6,423 nucleotides of DNA from DASTHS01 sp035718085. Lineage in GTDB: Bacteria > Actinomycetota > Acidimicrobiia > Acidimicrobiales > Palsa-688. Numbering within the stretch: the first letter of the stretch is position 1; every line of letters starts with the position of its first letter. The stretch covers positions 1 through 6,423 of the forward strand of contig DASTHS010000275.1 of NCBI GenBank assembly GCA_035718085.1, written 5' to 3'. The position numbers were made by a program, and so were the translations under genes. Shown piece after piece: positions 1 through 5,731 of the stretch. Under the pieces are notes generated by a model that ran no database searches, was not told where the DNA came from, and worked only from the letters and a program-made list of their open reading frames with translations.

Positions 1-591
1 GGGGGGCCCGACGCGGTTGCCCTCCAGCTGCTCGGGGGCCATGTAGGCGACGGTGCCGACGGTGGTGCCCGTCGCCGTCATGCCCGAGGCGTCACCGAGC
101 TGGGCGATGCCGAAGTCGGCCAGCCGGGCCCGGCCGCCCTCGTCGAGCAGGATGTTCGACGGCTTGACGTCGCGGTGCACGATGCCGGCGCGGTGCACGT
201 AGGCGAGGGCGGCGGCCACCTGCGAGCCGACGGCGGCGACCTGTGCGGGGCCGGGCGGGTCGCTGCGCAGGGCGTGGGCGACGGTGGGGCCGGCCACGAG
301 CTCGGTCACGACGTAGGGGCGGCCGGCGTCCTCGCCGGCGTCGAGGAGGCGGACCAGGCCCGGGTGGTCGAGGGTGGCGAGGGCCCGGGCTTCGCGCTCC
401 AGTCGGGCGGCGAGGGCGGGGTCGCCGGCGCGGAGCACCTTCAGCGCGACCCGGCGCCCGAGGGTGGTGTCCTCGGCCTCCCAGACGTCGGCCATCCCGC
501 CCCGACCGATGACCCGGAGCAGCTCGTAGCGGCCCCCGACGGTGGTGGTTGTTGCCACCGGTGCATCATCCCCGCCGGCTTCCCGCCGCAT
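1..591 (-). CDS. Serine/threonine protein kinase, N-terminal part (cut by window edge)
   Basis: This is the N-terminal part of a Hanks-type (PknB-like) protein kinase, which transfers phosphate from ATP to Ser/Thr of target proteins. The 197 visible residues hold the glycine-rich loop GRGGMADV (29-36), the VALK lysine (K51), a helix-C glutamate in REA (E67), the catalytic loop HRDVKPSN (139-146), DFG (159-161) and APE (185-187). All residues needed for catalysis up to subdomain VIII are present, so it looks active. The rest of the kinase lobe and any membrane or PASTA segment lie beyond base 1. The start is uncertain: ATG at 591 has no clear ribosome site, while an in-frame GTG at 558 gives the more usual short lead into RYELLRVIGRGG and has a weak GGGG upstream. 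It lies about 100 bp downstream of the thiamine operon on the same strand; nothing shown links it to thiamine metabolism. Confidence 0.93.
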   Translation of the reverse strand, partial: MRREAGGDDAPVATTTTVGGRYELLRVIGRGGMADVWEAEDTTLGRRVALKVLRAGDPALAARLEREARALATLDHPGLVRLLDAGEDAGRPYVVTELVAGPTVAHALRSDPPGPAQVAAVGSQVAAALAYVHRAGIVHRDVKPSNILLDEGGRARLADFGIAQLGDASGMTATGTTVGTVAYMAPEQLEGNRVGPP

Positions 592-640
592 GCCCGGGGT
601 GGACGGGCCCGGCGGACCGGCGCTCAGTCGTCGGCGAGGA

Positions 641-663
641 GCGCGAAGCGATCGTGGTCGCGC
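641..663. other. Inverted repeat between the thi operon and the kinase gene
   Basis: GCGCGA (641-646) and TCGCGC (658-663) can form a 6-bp stem with an 11-base loop in the roughly 100-bp gap after the last thi gene. No T-run follows on either strand, so it is not a classical intrinsic terminator. It could slow or end transcription of the thi operon, or be chance in GC-rich DNA. No kinase promoter is recognisable in this gap. Confidence 0.2.
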
Positions 664-690
664 CACGCCGGTGCTGGGCGACCTCCCCGG

Positions 691-1314
691 TCACCGAAGC
701 GGCTGCGCCGGCCCGGCCGCCGAGGCGACCGCAGCGCACAGTTCGGCGACGACGGCCGCCGGGTCGTCGGCGCGCATGACGGTGCCCATCACCGCCACGC
801 CGGCGGCACCGGCCCGCAGGCACGCCCCGGCCGACGACGCGTCGACACCGCCGAGTGCCCACACCGGGAGCGGGTGGTCGGCGAGCACGGCCGGCCCGAG
901 GGCCGGGCCGTAGCCCGGCTTCGACACGGTGGGGAAGATGGGCGACAGCGTCGCGTAGGCGCATCCCTCGGCCGCCGCCCGGGCCACGTCGGCGGCGCTG
1001 TGGCACGAGCGCCCCACCAGCCCGGTGGCCGACGGCGGGAACGGATCGGCGGCAGCCAGGTGCACCCCGTCGGCGCGGATGGTCGGGTCGGAGGCCACCA
1101 GCACCACGCCGCCCACCGGCCGGAGCAGGCCAGCGAGCGTCACGGCCAGGGCGGCCCGCTCGTCACGTGGCAGGTGCTTCTCCCGCAGCACCACGGCCCG
1201 CGCGCCTCCCTCGACGGCGGCGGCGACCACCCCGGCCAGGGGACGGCCGCCGGTGGCGCCCGCGTCGGTGAGCACCAGCAGCCGGGGGAGGGGAGGGCCG
1301 CCAGCCGCCGTCAC
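691..1314 (-). CDS. Divergent thiamine-phosphate synthase / TenI-family protein (second ThiE-like paralogue)
   Basis: A 207-residue TIM-barrel protein of the ThiE/TenI family, the usual size for the family. ThiE joins thiazole phosphate to HMP pyrophosphate to make thiamine phosphate; TenI instead aromatises the thiazole produced by ThiG. Visible motifs are VVLREK (41-46), ASDP (74-77), DGVHL (82-86), GRSCHS (101-106), SPIFPTVSKPGYG (124-136) and ALGGV (153-157). The glutamine of the ThiE QxRxK motif is V42 here, the Asn-Asp pair is Ser-Asp, and the last Thr of the PTxTK-type loop is Ser. SPIF replaces the GHVF of Bacillus TenI, which holds its active-site histidine, so it is not a plain TenI either. 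The GTG start at 1314 overlaps the thiG stop as GTGA, indicating translational coupling. The position directly after thiG fits a thiazole-finishing role, but the activity cannot be settled from sequence. Confidence 0.85.
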   Translation of the reverse strand: MTAAGGPPLPRLLVLTDAGATGGRPLAGVVAAAVEGGARAVVLREKHLPRDERAALAVTLAGLLRPVGGVVLVASDPTIRADGVHLAAADPFPPSATGLVGRSCHSAADVARAAAEGCAYATLSPIFPTVSKPGYGPALGPAVLADHPLPVWALGGVDASSAGACLRAGAAGVAVMGTVMRADDPAAVVAELCAAVASAAGPAQPLR

Positions 1315-2120
1315 AGAGCGGGCAGCCCGCTGTTGGTGGTGGAGGCCTCCGCGTACAGGCGGCGAGGGATGCGCCCGGCCAGGTGGGCCAGGCGACCCGC
1401 CCGCACAGCGGCGCGCATGGCCTCGGCCATGACCTCGGGGTGGCGGGCTCGGGTGACGGCGGAGGCGACCAGCACGGCGTCGCAGCCCAGCTCCATCGCC
1501 TGGGCGGCGTCGGAGGCGGTGCCGATGCCCGCGTCGAGCACGACGGGCACCTGCACCTGCTCGCGGATGATGGCGAGGTTGTAGGGGTTGCGGATGCCCA
1601 TCCCGCTGCCGATCGGCGAGCCGAGCGGCATCACCGCCGCGCACCCCACGTCGGCGAGGCGGACGGCGGTGACCGGGTCGTCGTTGGTGTAGGCGAGCAC
1701 CGTGAACCCGTCGTCGACCAGCTGCGCGGCGGCGTCGAGCAGCTCGACCGGGTCGGGCAGCAGCATGCGGTCGTCGGCGACGACCTCGAGCTTCACCCAG
1801 TCGGTCTCGAAGGCCTCCCGCGCCGCCTTCGCGGTGATCACCGCCTCCCGGGCGGTGCGGCACCCGGCGGTGTTCGGCACCACCGACACGCCGGCCCGGT
1901 CGCACACGTCGAGCACCGAGCCCGGCACCCCGGGGGTGACCCGACGGAGGGCCACGGTGACCAGCTCGGCCCCCGAGGCGCGTATGGCCTCTTCGAGGGC
2001 CTGCATGCTGGGCGCCCCTCCCGTGCCGAGGATCAACCGTGACCGCATGCGCCGCCCGGCGATCACCAGCTCGTCCCCGGCGGCGGCGTGGGGCGCAGCG
2101 GCGGGTGTGGTGGTGACCAC
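1311..2120 (-). CDS. thiG: Thiazole synthase ThiG
   Basis: Thiazole synthase condenses deoxyxylulose 5-phosphate, dehydroglycine from ThiO and sulfur from ThiS thiocarboxylate into the thiazole phosphate of thiamine, in the cytoplasm. The 269-residue (beta/alpha)8 barrel shows the family landmarks: LILGTGG (29-35), PNTAGC (82-87), VKLEV (109-113) with K110, the lysine expected to form the imine with the sugar phosphate, and E112 nearby, MPLGSPIGSG (164-173), DAGIGTASD (196-204) and ASAVTRARHP (219-228). I chose the GTG at 2120 because GGAGG lies five bases upstream (2126-2130) and one base separates it from the thiS stop; the frame stays open to 2162, but longer starts would run inside thiS. 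The first about 15 residues are Ala/Thr/Pro-rich and probably disordered. The stop overlaps the next gene's GTG. Confidence 0.96.
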   Translation of the reverse strand: MVTTTPAAAPHAAAGDELVIAGRRMRSRLILGTGGAPSMQALEEAIRASGAELVTVALRRVTPGVPGSVLDVCDRAGVSVVPNTAGCRTAREAVITAKAAREAFETDWVKLEVVADDRMLLPDPVELLDAAAQLVDDGFTVLAYTNDDPVTAVRLADVGCAAVMPLGSPIGSGMGIRNPYNLAIIREQVQVPVVLDAGIGTASDAAQAMELGCDAVLVASAVTRARHPEVMAEAMRAAVRAGRLAHLAGRIPRRLYAEASTTNSGLPAL

Positions 2121-2121
2121 C

Positions 2122-2325
2122 TCAGCCTCCCTGCACGGCCTGGAGCACCTCGACGCGGTCACCGGCGTGCAGCTCGGTGGTCGTCCAGGCGCTGCGGGCC
2201 ACGATGTCGGAGTTCACCGCGACGGCGACGCCGCGGCGGCCGCACGCCAGAGCGTCGACCAGGGCGTCCACGGTGGCGGGCTCGTCGACCACCCGCGGCT
2301 CCCCGTTGACCTGCAGCTCGATCAC
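2122..2325 (-). CDS. thiS: Sulfur carrier protein ThiS
   Basis: A 67-residue ubiquitin-like sulfur carrier. Its C-terminal Gly-Gly (66-67, in QAVQGG) is adenylated and turned into a thiocarboxylate that gives sulfur to ThiG. The start MIELQVNGEP and the AVAVNSDIVARSAW segment (34-47) match the family, and the length is typical. The GTG at 2325 overlaps the thiO stop as GTGA, and thiG follows after one base, so the carrier and its synthase are likely made in a coupled way. No ThiF-type activating enzyme is in the window; it must be encoded elsewhere. Confidence 0.95.
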   Translation of the reverse strand: MIELQVNGEPRVVDEPATVDALVDALACGRRGVAVAVNSDIVARSAWTTTELHAGDRVEVLQAVQGG

Positions 2326-3479
2326 GAGAACCTCCCGGCCGCGAACGCAGCCATGTCGTCGGGCAGGCGGCCGGTGTCGAGGGCCGCCACCGCGACCTCC
2401 GCGGTCACCGGGGCCAGCAGCACGCCATTGCGGTAGTGGCCGGTGGCCACGTGCAACCCCTCGACGGCCGTGGGGCCGAGCAGCGGGGCGTTGTCGGGGG
2501 TCGCCGGCCGCAGCCCGGCGGTGGCCTCGCGCAGCTCGAGCTCGCCGAGGGCCGGCACGAGGTCGACGGCTGCCTCGAGCAGCTCGAGCACCGCCCCGGC
2601 CCGCACGGTCGTGTCGAAACCGGCCTCCTGGCTGGTGGCGCCGACGACCACCTCGCCGTCGGCGCGGCCCACCAGGTAGACGGGCCGGCCCCGCACCGTC
2701 GCCCGCACGGTCAGGGGCAGCTCGACGGCACCGGGCGCTGCGGCGAGGCGCAGGATCTCGCCCTTCACCGGCCGCACGGGCAGGTGCAGCTCCGGCGGGA
2801 GGCCGTGCAGGGCGTGCACGCCGGTGGCGGCCGCCAACACCACCACGGCGGCGCCGAGCACGCTGCCGTCGTCGAGCTCGACCCCGTCGACGGGACCGGC
2901 GGGGCCCCGGCGGTGGAGGCCGGCCGCCGTCGAGCGGCAGACGGCGGCGCCGGCCCGCCCGAGGGCGCTGAGCAAGGCGGCGACCACCCGGCGCGGGTCG
3001 ACCTGCCAGTCGCCGCGCACGAGCAGACCACCGCGGATGCGGGGGCTGAGCAGCGGCACCAGCTGCCGGCACGCCCGGGCGGTCAGCCGCTCGCTGTCCA
3101 GGCCCAGCGCGCCGTGCAGCGCGCCGAGCTCGTCGAGGGCGCGCCGGTCGTCGTCGTCGAAACCGACCTGCAGGGTGCCGTCGCAGCGCAGGCCCAGCGC
3201 GGCGGTGCCGGCCAGGCCGGCTGCGGTGGCCAGCTCCTCGGCGAACCACGGCCAGCGGCGCAGCGATGTCAGCCCCAGGGCCGTCAGGGGGGTCTCGGCG
3301 GCGCTCGCTTCGGTCACCGGCGCCAGCATGCCGGCGGCCGCCCGTGACGCGCCGGCGCCCGGCGCCGGGTCGACGACCACCACGGAGCGCCCGGAGCGGC
3401 GGACCATCCAGGCGACCGACAGGCCCACGACCCCGCCGCCGACGACGACCACGTCGGTGCCGGCGGGCGTGACGCTCAC
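2322..3479 (-). CDS. thiO: Glycine oxidase ThiO
   Basis: An FAD-dependent oxidase of the DAO family. ThiO oxidises glycine to dehydroglycine (iminoacetate), the C-N unit used by ThiG. The 385 residues are a normal length. The N-terminal Rossmann dinucleotide site is VVVVGGGVVG (10-19), ending with the acidic residue D37 in VVVVDP that should bind the FAD ribose; AAGMLAP (48-54) follows. RPVKGEILRL in the middle and the C-terminal GLRPATPDNAPLLGP and GHYRNGVLLAP segments are typical of the family. The GTG at 3479 overlaps the thiE stop as GTGA, and its own stop overlaps the thiS GTG. The frame remains open upstream, but that stretch is the thiE coding region read in another frame. Use of ThiO instead of the radical-SAM enzyme ThiH indicates an aerobic thiazole route. 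Confidence 0.95.
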   Translation of the reverse strand: MSVTPAGTDVVVVGGGVVGLSVAWMVRRSGRSVVVVDPAPGAGASRAAAGMLAPVTEASAAETPLTALGLTSLRRWPWFAEELATAAGLAGTAALGLRCDGTLQVGFDDDDRRALDELGALHGALGLDSERLTARACRQLVPLLSPRIRGGLLVRGDWQVDPRRVVAALLSALGRAGAAVCRSTAAGLHRRGPAGPVDGVELDDGSVLGAAVVVLAAATGVHALHGLPPELHLPVRPVKGEILRLAAAPGAVELPLTVRATVRGRPVYLVGRADGEVVVGATSQEAGFDTTVRAGAVLELLEAAVDLVPALGELELREATAGLRPATPDNAPLLGPTAVEGLHVATGHYRNGVLLAPVTAEVAVAALDTGRLPDDMAAFAAGRFS

Positions 3480-4135
3480 GCGGCGCCCGCGCCGCGATGG
3501 CGGCGCCGGTCGCCGACTGCCCGCCCGACGGCGGCGACGAGGCGACGGGCGGCGGCCGCGGGGTCGGGGTCGTCGCTGATGGCGCCGATCACCGCCACCC
3601 CGTAGGCGCCGGCGTCGAGCAGCGGCGCCACCCGGTCGGCGGTGATGCCGCCGATGGCGACGACCGGGAGGCTCGACGCCGCGCACACCGCAGCGACCCC
3701 GGGCGCACCGATCGGGCCGGGGAGGCCGGCCTTGGTCGTGGTCGCGAACGCTGGGCCGGTGCCGAGGTAGGAGGCGCCGTCGGCGATGGCCGCGCGCGCC
3801 GCCTCCGGGGTGCGCACGGTGGCGCCGATCACCAGCTGCGGGCCGGCGACAGCCCGGGCGACCGCCACCGGCAGATCGTCGGCGCCGAGGTGCACCCCGT
3901 GCGCCCCGGCGGCCAATGCGACGTCGAGGCGGTCGTCGACGATGCAGGTGGCGCCGTAGGGCGCGCACAGCGCCAGGGCGGCCTCGACCACGGCGAGCAC
4001 GGCACGGTCACCGGCGTCTTTCACCCGGACCTGCACCACCTCGATGCCTGCGTCGAGGGCCGCGGGGAGCACCGCCAGCGGATCGCGGCCAGAGCGGGTG
4101 TCGGTGATGAGGTGGCAGCGGCCGAGGGCGGCCAT
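3476..4135 (-). CDS. thiE: Thiamine-phosphate synthase ThiE (canonical copy)
   Basis: Thiamine-phosphate synthase joins hydroxymethylpyrimidine pyrophosphate with thiazole phosphate, releasing pyrophosphate and giving thiamine phosphate. The 219 residues contain the expected motifs: QVRVKDA (35-41; Q35, R37 and K39 for phosphate binding), VDDRLDVAL (66-74), GVHLGADD (80-87) for the metal and pyrophosphate, IGATVRT (103-109), TTTK (132-135), AIGGI (160-164) and GVAVIGAI (179-186). It lacks the family changes seen in the second paralogue of this operon. The ATG at 4135 is preceded by AAGGGAG seven bases away (4143-4149), a good ribosome site. It is the first gene of the operon. The last 12 residues are Arg-rich and overlap the start of thiO, so they are probably a non-essential tail. 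Confidence 0.95.
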   Translation of the reverse strand: MAALGRCHLITDTRSGRDPLAVLPAALDAGIEVVQVRVKDAGDRAVLAVVEAALALCAPYGATCIVDDRLDVALAAGAHGVHLGADDLPVAVARAVAGPQLVIGATVRTPEAARAAIADGASYLGTGPAFATTTKAGLPGPIGAPGVAAVCAASSLPVVAIGGITADRVAPLLDAGAYGVAVIGAISDDPDPAAAARRLVAAVGRAVGDRRRHRGAGAA

Positions 4136-4142
4136 CGGGCAA

Positions 4143-4157
4143 CTCCCTTCGCCGGCA
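4143..4157 (-). promoter_or_regulatory. Possible truncated TPP riboswitch 3' end, doubling as the thiE ribosome site
   Basis: On the minus strand the bases TGCCGGCGAAGGGAG match, as I remember it, the 3' end of high-GC TPP riboswitch aptamers, which control thiamine genes. The element sits just upstream of thiE, where such a riboswitch is expected, and the purine run also serves as the Shine-Dalgarno. The other conserved parts, CTGAGA and ACCTGATC, are not found in the preceding 200 bases. If it derives from a riboswitch, only the last strand is left and it cannot sense TPP. The match could also be chance around a GC-rich ribosome site. Confidence 0.35.
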
Positions 4158-4158
4158 C

Positions 4159-4196
4159 GCGCAGCGAGCAGCCTACCGACGCACTGGCGGCTGCGC
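4159..4196 (-). other. Hairpin with alternative pairing in the thiE leader
   Basis: In the thiE leader transcript GCGCAGC (4196 to 4190) can pair with GCTGCGC (4165 to 4159), a 7-bp stem. GCAGCC (4194 to 4189) can instead pair with GGCTGC (4173 to 4168). The two pairings share one strand and exclude each other. The structure ends one base before the putative riboswitch remnant and about ten bases before the ribosome site. Whether it regulates anything is unknown, and no clear -35/-10 pair for thiE is visible here. Confidence 0.3.
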
Positions 4197-4198
4197 AG

Positions 4199-4240
4199 TG
4201 GTCGGAACCGGTGTCGATCCGGTGACCTCGCGCTTTTCAG
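4199..4240 (-). other. 3' half of a tRNA-Phe (relic or displaced attachment site)
   Basis: Reading the minus strand, CTGAAAA (4240 to 4234) is a tRNA-Phe anticodon loop with GAA anticodon. It is followed by half an anticodon stem, a variable segment GAGGTC, a perfect 5-bp T stem (ACCGG 4223 to 4219 with CCGGT 4211 to 4207) around the 7-base loop ATCGACA, then a 7-base acceptor strand TCCGACC and the discriminator A at 4199. No D arm or 5' acceptor strand precedes it. The first base of the T loop is A instead of the near-invariant T, and the two outer anticodon-stem pairs do not match. It is therefore not a working tRNA. Similarity starting at the anticodon arm and running to the 3' end is what tyrosine integrases leave when they recombine inside tRNA genes. 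Confidence 0.55.
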
Positions 4241-4255
4241 GCGGCCCGAGCCGCC
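4240..4255. repeat. Strong GC hairpin at the edge of the tRNA relic
   Basis: GGCGGC (4240-4245) and GCCGCC (4250-4255) form a perfect 6-bp stem with a 4-base loop. It begins in the anticodon loop of the tRNA-like piece, exactly where tRNA similarity ends, and may mark the element side of the junction. Only TT follows on the plus strand and there is no T-run on the minus strand, so intrinsic termination is unlikely. Confidence 0.35.
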
Positions 4256-4326
4256 TTGCGTGGGGCAGTTCTGACAGGGCCTTTTGCGGCGTTTCTGCTG
4301 CTCAGAGGGGTCAGAGAGCCCGTCCC

Positions 4327-4346
4327 GGGTTCACCGTAGGGAACCC
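4327..4346. repeat. Short inverted repeat GGGTTC / GAACCC
   Basis: GGGTTC (4327-4332) and GAACCC (4341-4346) form a 6-bp inverted repeat with an 8-base spacer, in the non-coding segment between the tRNA relic and the nucleotidyltransferase gene. It could be a protein-binding site of the attachment region or chance. Confidence 0.25.
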
Positions 4347-4371
4347 TCGCTGACCGCCGTTCCCCGTCCGG

Positions 4372-4391
4372 TGTGGCACGGCTGTGGCACG
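4372..4391. repeat. Tandem direct repeat TGTGGCACG x2 (candidate integrase arm sites)
   Basis: TGTGGCACG occurs at 4372-4380 and again at 4383-4391, an 11-bp period of about one helical turn. Tyrosine integrases bind short direct repeats (arm sites) flanking their tRNA attachment core. The position, about 130 bp from the tRNA relic on the presumed element side, fits that role. No integrase gene is in the window, so the assignment is inference. Confidence 0.4.
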
Positions 4392-4405
4392 ACAGTTAGC
4401 CAGGT

Positions 4406-5101
4406 TCACAAATCTGGGCCACGCGTGAGGGGCGGCTCGCCGGCCACTGTGGGTGGTGCGGCCACGCTGCGGATCCAGGCGGTGCCGGTCCGTCGGAGCC
4501 GATCTCGGCCGGCCCGGTTGAGGCTCGAGTCGGCGGCGAGGAACTCGAAGGCCTTGTTGAGAAGCACCCGTTGCTGCTCGGCGGTGCGGGCGGAGGCGTC
4601 GGCAACGACCTCGGGAGTGCCTGCAGCCGCCGGGTCGGCGAGAAGGGCGAGGATCTCGAGGCGGTCCTTGCGGCCCGGCAGGCTGTCGGGCCGGTCCAGG
4701 AGGGCGGCCAGCTTGGTCGCCAGGTGGGCCGGGACGGTCAGGACCCGGTAGCGGCCGTGGCGCTCGTGGTGAGCGGCAAGGCGCTCGGTGCGCAACTGCA
4801 GGTTGGCCCCGAGCTGGGACTGGTGGGGTACGTACAGGCCGAGGTGGATGGACCGCCAGGTGGCACGCCACTTGGTGCCGGCGAGGTGGCGGGAGACGGA
4901 CAGGTCATCGACCAGTCCGTCAAGGACGGCGAGCTGGGTACGGTCGAGGATCAGGTCGATGTCGTGGCTCATCGGACCGCCGGTGCGGACCCACGTGCCC
5001 CAGCCCCCGATGAGGATGGCTTCCGGGACGGCGTCGAGGACCTCGTCCAGGACCCCACGGGACAGCTCGGTCTGCTCAGACGAGTAGAACGGGTTCGTCA
5101 C
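4406..5101 (-). CDS. Nucleotidyltransferase, probable AbiEii-like toxin
   Basis: A 231-residue protein with the nucleotidyltransferase signature GGWG (32-35) and HDIDL (46-50), where the two Asp would hold Mg and the nucleotide. The later block HLATKLAALLDRP (126-138) plus GRKDRLEILALL (143-154) resembles the Lys-Asp motif of AbiEii-like and related DUF1814 proteins. In such systems this protein is the toxin that transfers nucleotides to a cellular target, possibly tRNA. The third acidic residue expected on the core strand is not seen: the strand reads SIHLGLYVP, with Gly88, and there is no Asp or Glu between residues 67 and 105. The start is GTG at 5101, with a strong AAGGAGG nine bases upstream, inside the end of the preceding gene; the 26-bp overlap implies coupled expression. 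A solitary house-keeping nucleotidyltransferase is possible but less likely given the partner gene. Confidence 0.65.
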   Translation of the reverse strand: MTNPFYSSEQTELSRGVLDEVLDAVPEAILIGGWGTWVRTGGPMSHDIDLILDRTQLAVLDGLVDDLSVSRHLAGTKWRATWRSIHLGLYVPHQSQLGANLQLRTERLAAHHERHGRYRVLTVPAHLATKLAALLDRPDSLPGRKDRLEILALLADPAAAGTPEVVADASARTAEQQRVLLNKAFEFLAADSSLNRAGRDRLRRTGTAWIRSVAAPPTVAGEPPLTRGPDL

Positions 5102-5696
5102 GGGCGGCCACCTCCTTGGGATCGAGCTCGTCGACGAAGCGTGCGGCTTGCCAGCCCGGCAGGCAGAACAGGTCAGCCCAGGCCTGGGCGTAGGTGGTCA
5201 CCCGACCGTGCCGGCCCACCCAGGGGTCTCCTACGGCAATCAGCACCTCGGTCCCCTTGTCGGCTGCGGCTGGCTCGAACCCTGCGAGCGTCGGGGTGCC
5301 GTAGACGAGGACCGCCTGGTAGTCGGCGATCCGGTTGCCTCCGGCGTGGGCGACGGCCGCGCTGAAGCCGCCGAGCACACACTCAGGCTGATCGTGGATG
5401 GCGGCCTCGACCTCGGCGATGGGAGCGGCGAGGAGTGCGCGCCCGACTATGTCGCGCTGCAGGTGACGGTGGGCCGCGAACAGCAGCAGCAGACGGTAGG
5501 GGTCGAGCAGCACCAACCCCTCCATCGGGGACACCTCCACCGCTCCGACCTCCACCGGATGCGCCAGCGCCCGATGCGCGGTCGATACCGGCACCCCCAG
5601 GTCCGCGGCCAGCGTGCTCACCGATGGCCAACGCCGCTGACCGGAGCGGGAGGCGGCCAGCAGCTGCCGCCAGACCACGTGCGTCGTCGACATCAT
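5076..5696 (-). CDS. Winged-helix DNA-binding protein, probable AbiEi-like antitoxin
   Basis: A 206-residue protein encoded just before and overlapping the nucleotidyltransferase. Residues about 26-47 (VSTLAADLGVPVSTAHRALAHP) form a helix-turn-helix, followed by GAVEVSPMEGLVLLDP, which reads as a wing. This is the N-terminal arrangement of AbiEi antitoxins, which repress their own operon and neutralise the nucleotidyltransferase toxin. The C-terminal part has YAQAWADLFCLPGWQAARFVDEL (169-191), broken here only by chance breaks in charge; no enzyme motif is recognised. The assignment rests on gene order, the wHTH and the partner; an ordinary GntR- or IclR-like regulator is the alternative. The ATG at 5696 is six bases after a -10-like box, suggesting leaderless translation; a second ATG at 5693 follows GGAGG by four bases. 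Confidence 0.6.
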   Translation of the reverse strand: MMSTTHVVWRQLLAASRSGQRRWPSVSTLAADLGVPVSTAHRALAHPVEVGAVEVSPMEGLVLLDPYRLLLLFAAHRHLQRDIVGRALLAAPIAEVEAAIHDQPECVLGGFSAAVAHAGGNRIADYQAVLVYGTPTLAGFEPAAADKGTEVLIAVGDPWVGRHGRVTTYAQAWADLFCLPGWQAARFVDELDPKEVAARDEPVLLV

Positions 5697-5702
5697 GCCT
5701 CC

Positions 5703-5731
5703 ATGGTACCGTTTCCATCAATACGCGTAAA
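5703..5731 (-). promoter_or_regulatory. Candidate promoter of the AbiE-like operon
   Basis: On the minus strand TTTACG (5731 to 5726) and TACCAT (5708 to 5703) stand 17 bases apart and match the sigma-70 -35 and -10 consensus at four of six positions each. The -10 box ends six bases before the ATG at 5696, so transcription would start at or beside the start codon and give a leaderless message, which is common in actinobacteria. Confidence 0.45.

Noticed and set aside
641..663. Intrinsic terminator after the thi operon
   Set aside because: The stem is short with an 11-base loop and no T-run on either strand.
175..1584. Long plus-strand open frame opposite the kinase, ThiE-like and thiG genes
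   Set aside because: It is antisense to three well-supported genes, and its translation is Gly/Arg/Ala/His-rich without family features; such frames are common in GC-rich DNA.
2322..3968. Extending thiO upstream to a 548-residue protein fused to other sequence
   Set aside because: The upstream part is thiE read in a different frame and is Arg-rich; the GTG at 3479 overlapping the thiE stop gives a normal-length ThiO.
4165..4275. Intact tRNA-Phe gene
   Set aside because: There is no D arm or 5' acceptor strand, the outer anticodon-stem pairs fail and the T loop starts with A.
4140..4400. Complete TPP riboswitch upstream of thiE
   Set aside because: Only the 3'-end-like 15 bases are present. 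CTGAGA and ACCTGATC are not found on the minus strand here; ACCGGATC at the T arm is a near match but belongs to the tRNA-like piece.
4571..5365. Plus-strand open frame opposite the nucleotidyltransferase and wHTH genes
   Set aside because: It is antisense to a two-gene operon with motifs, ribosome sites and matching overlap; its own translation shows no domain.
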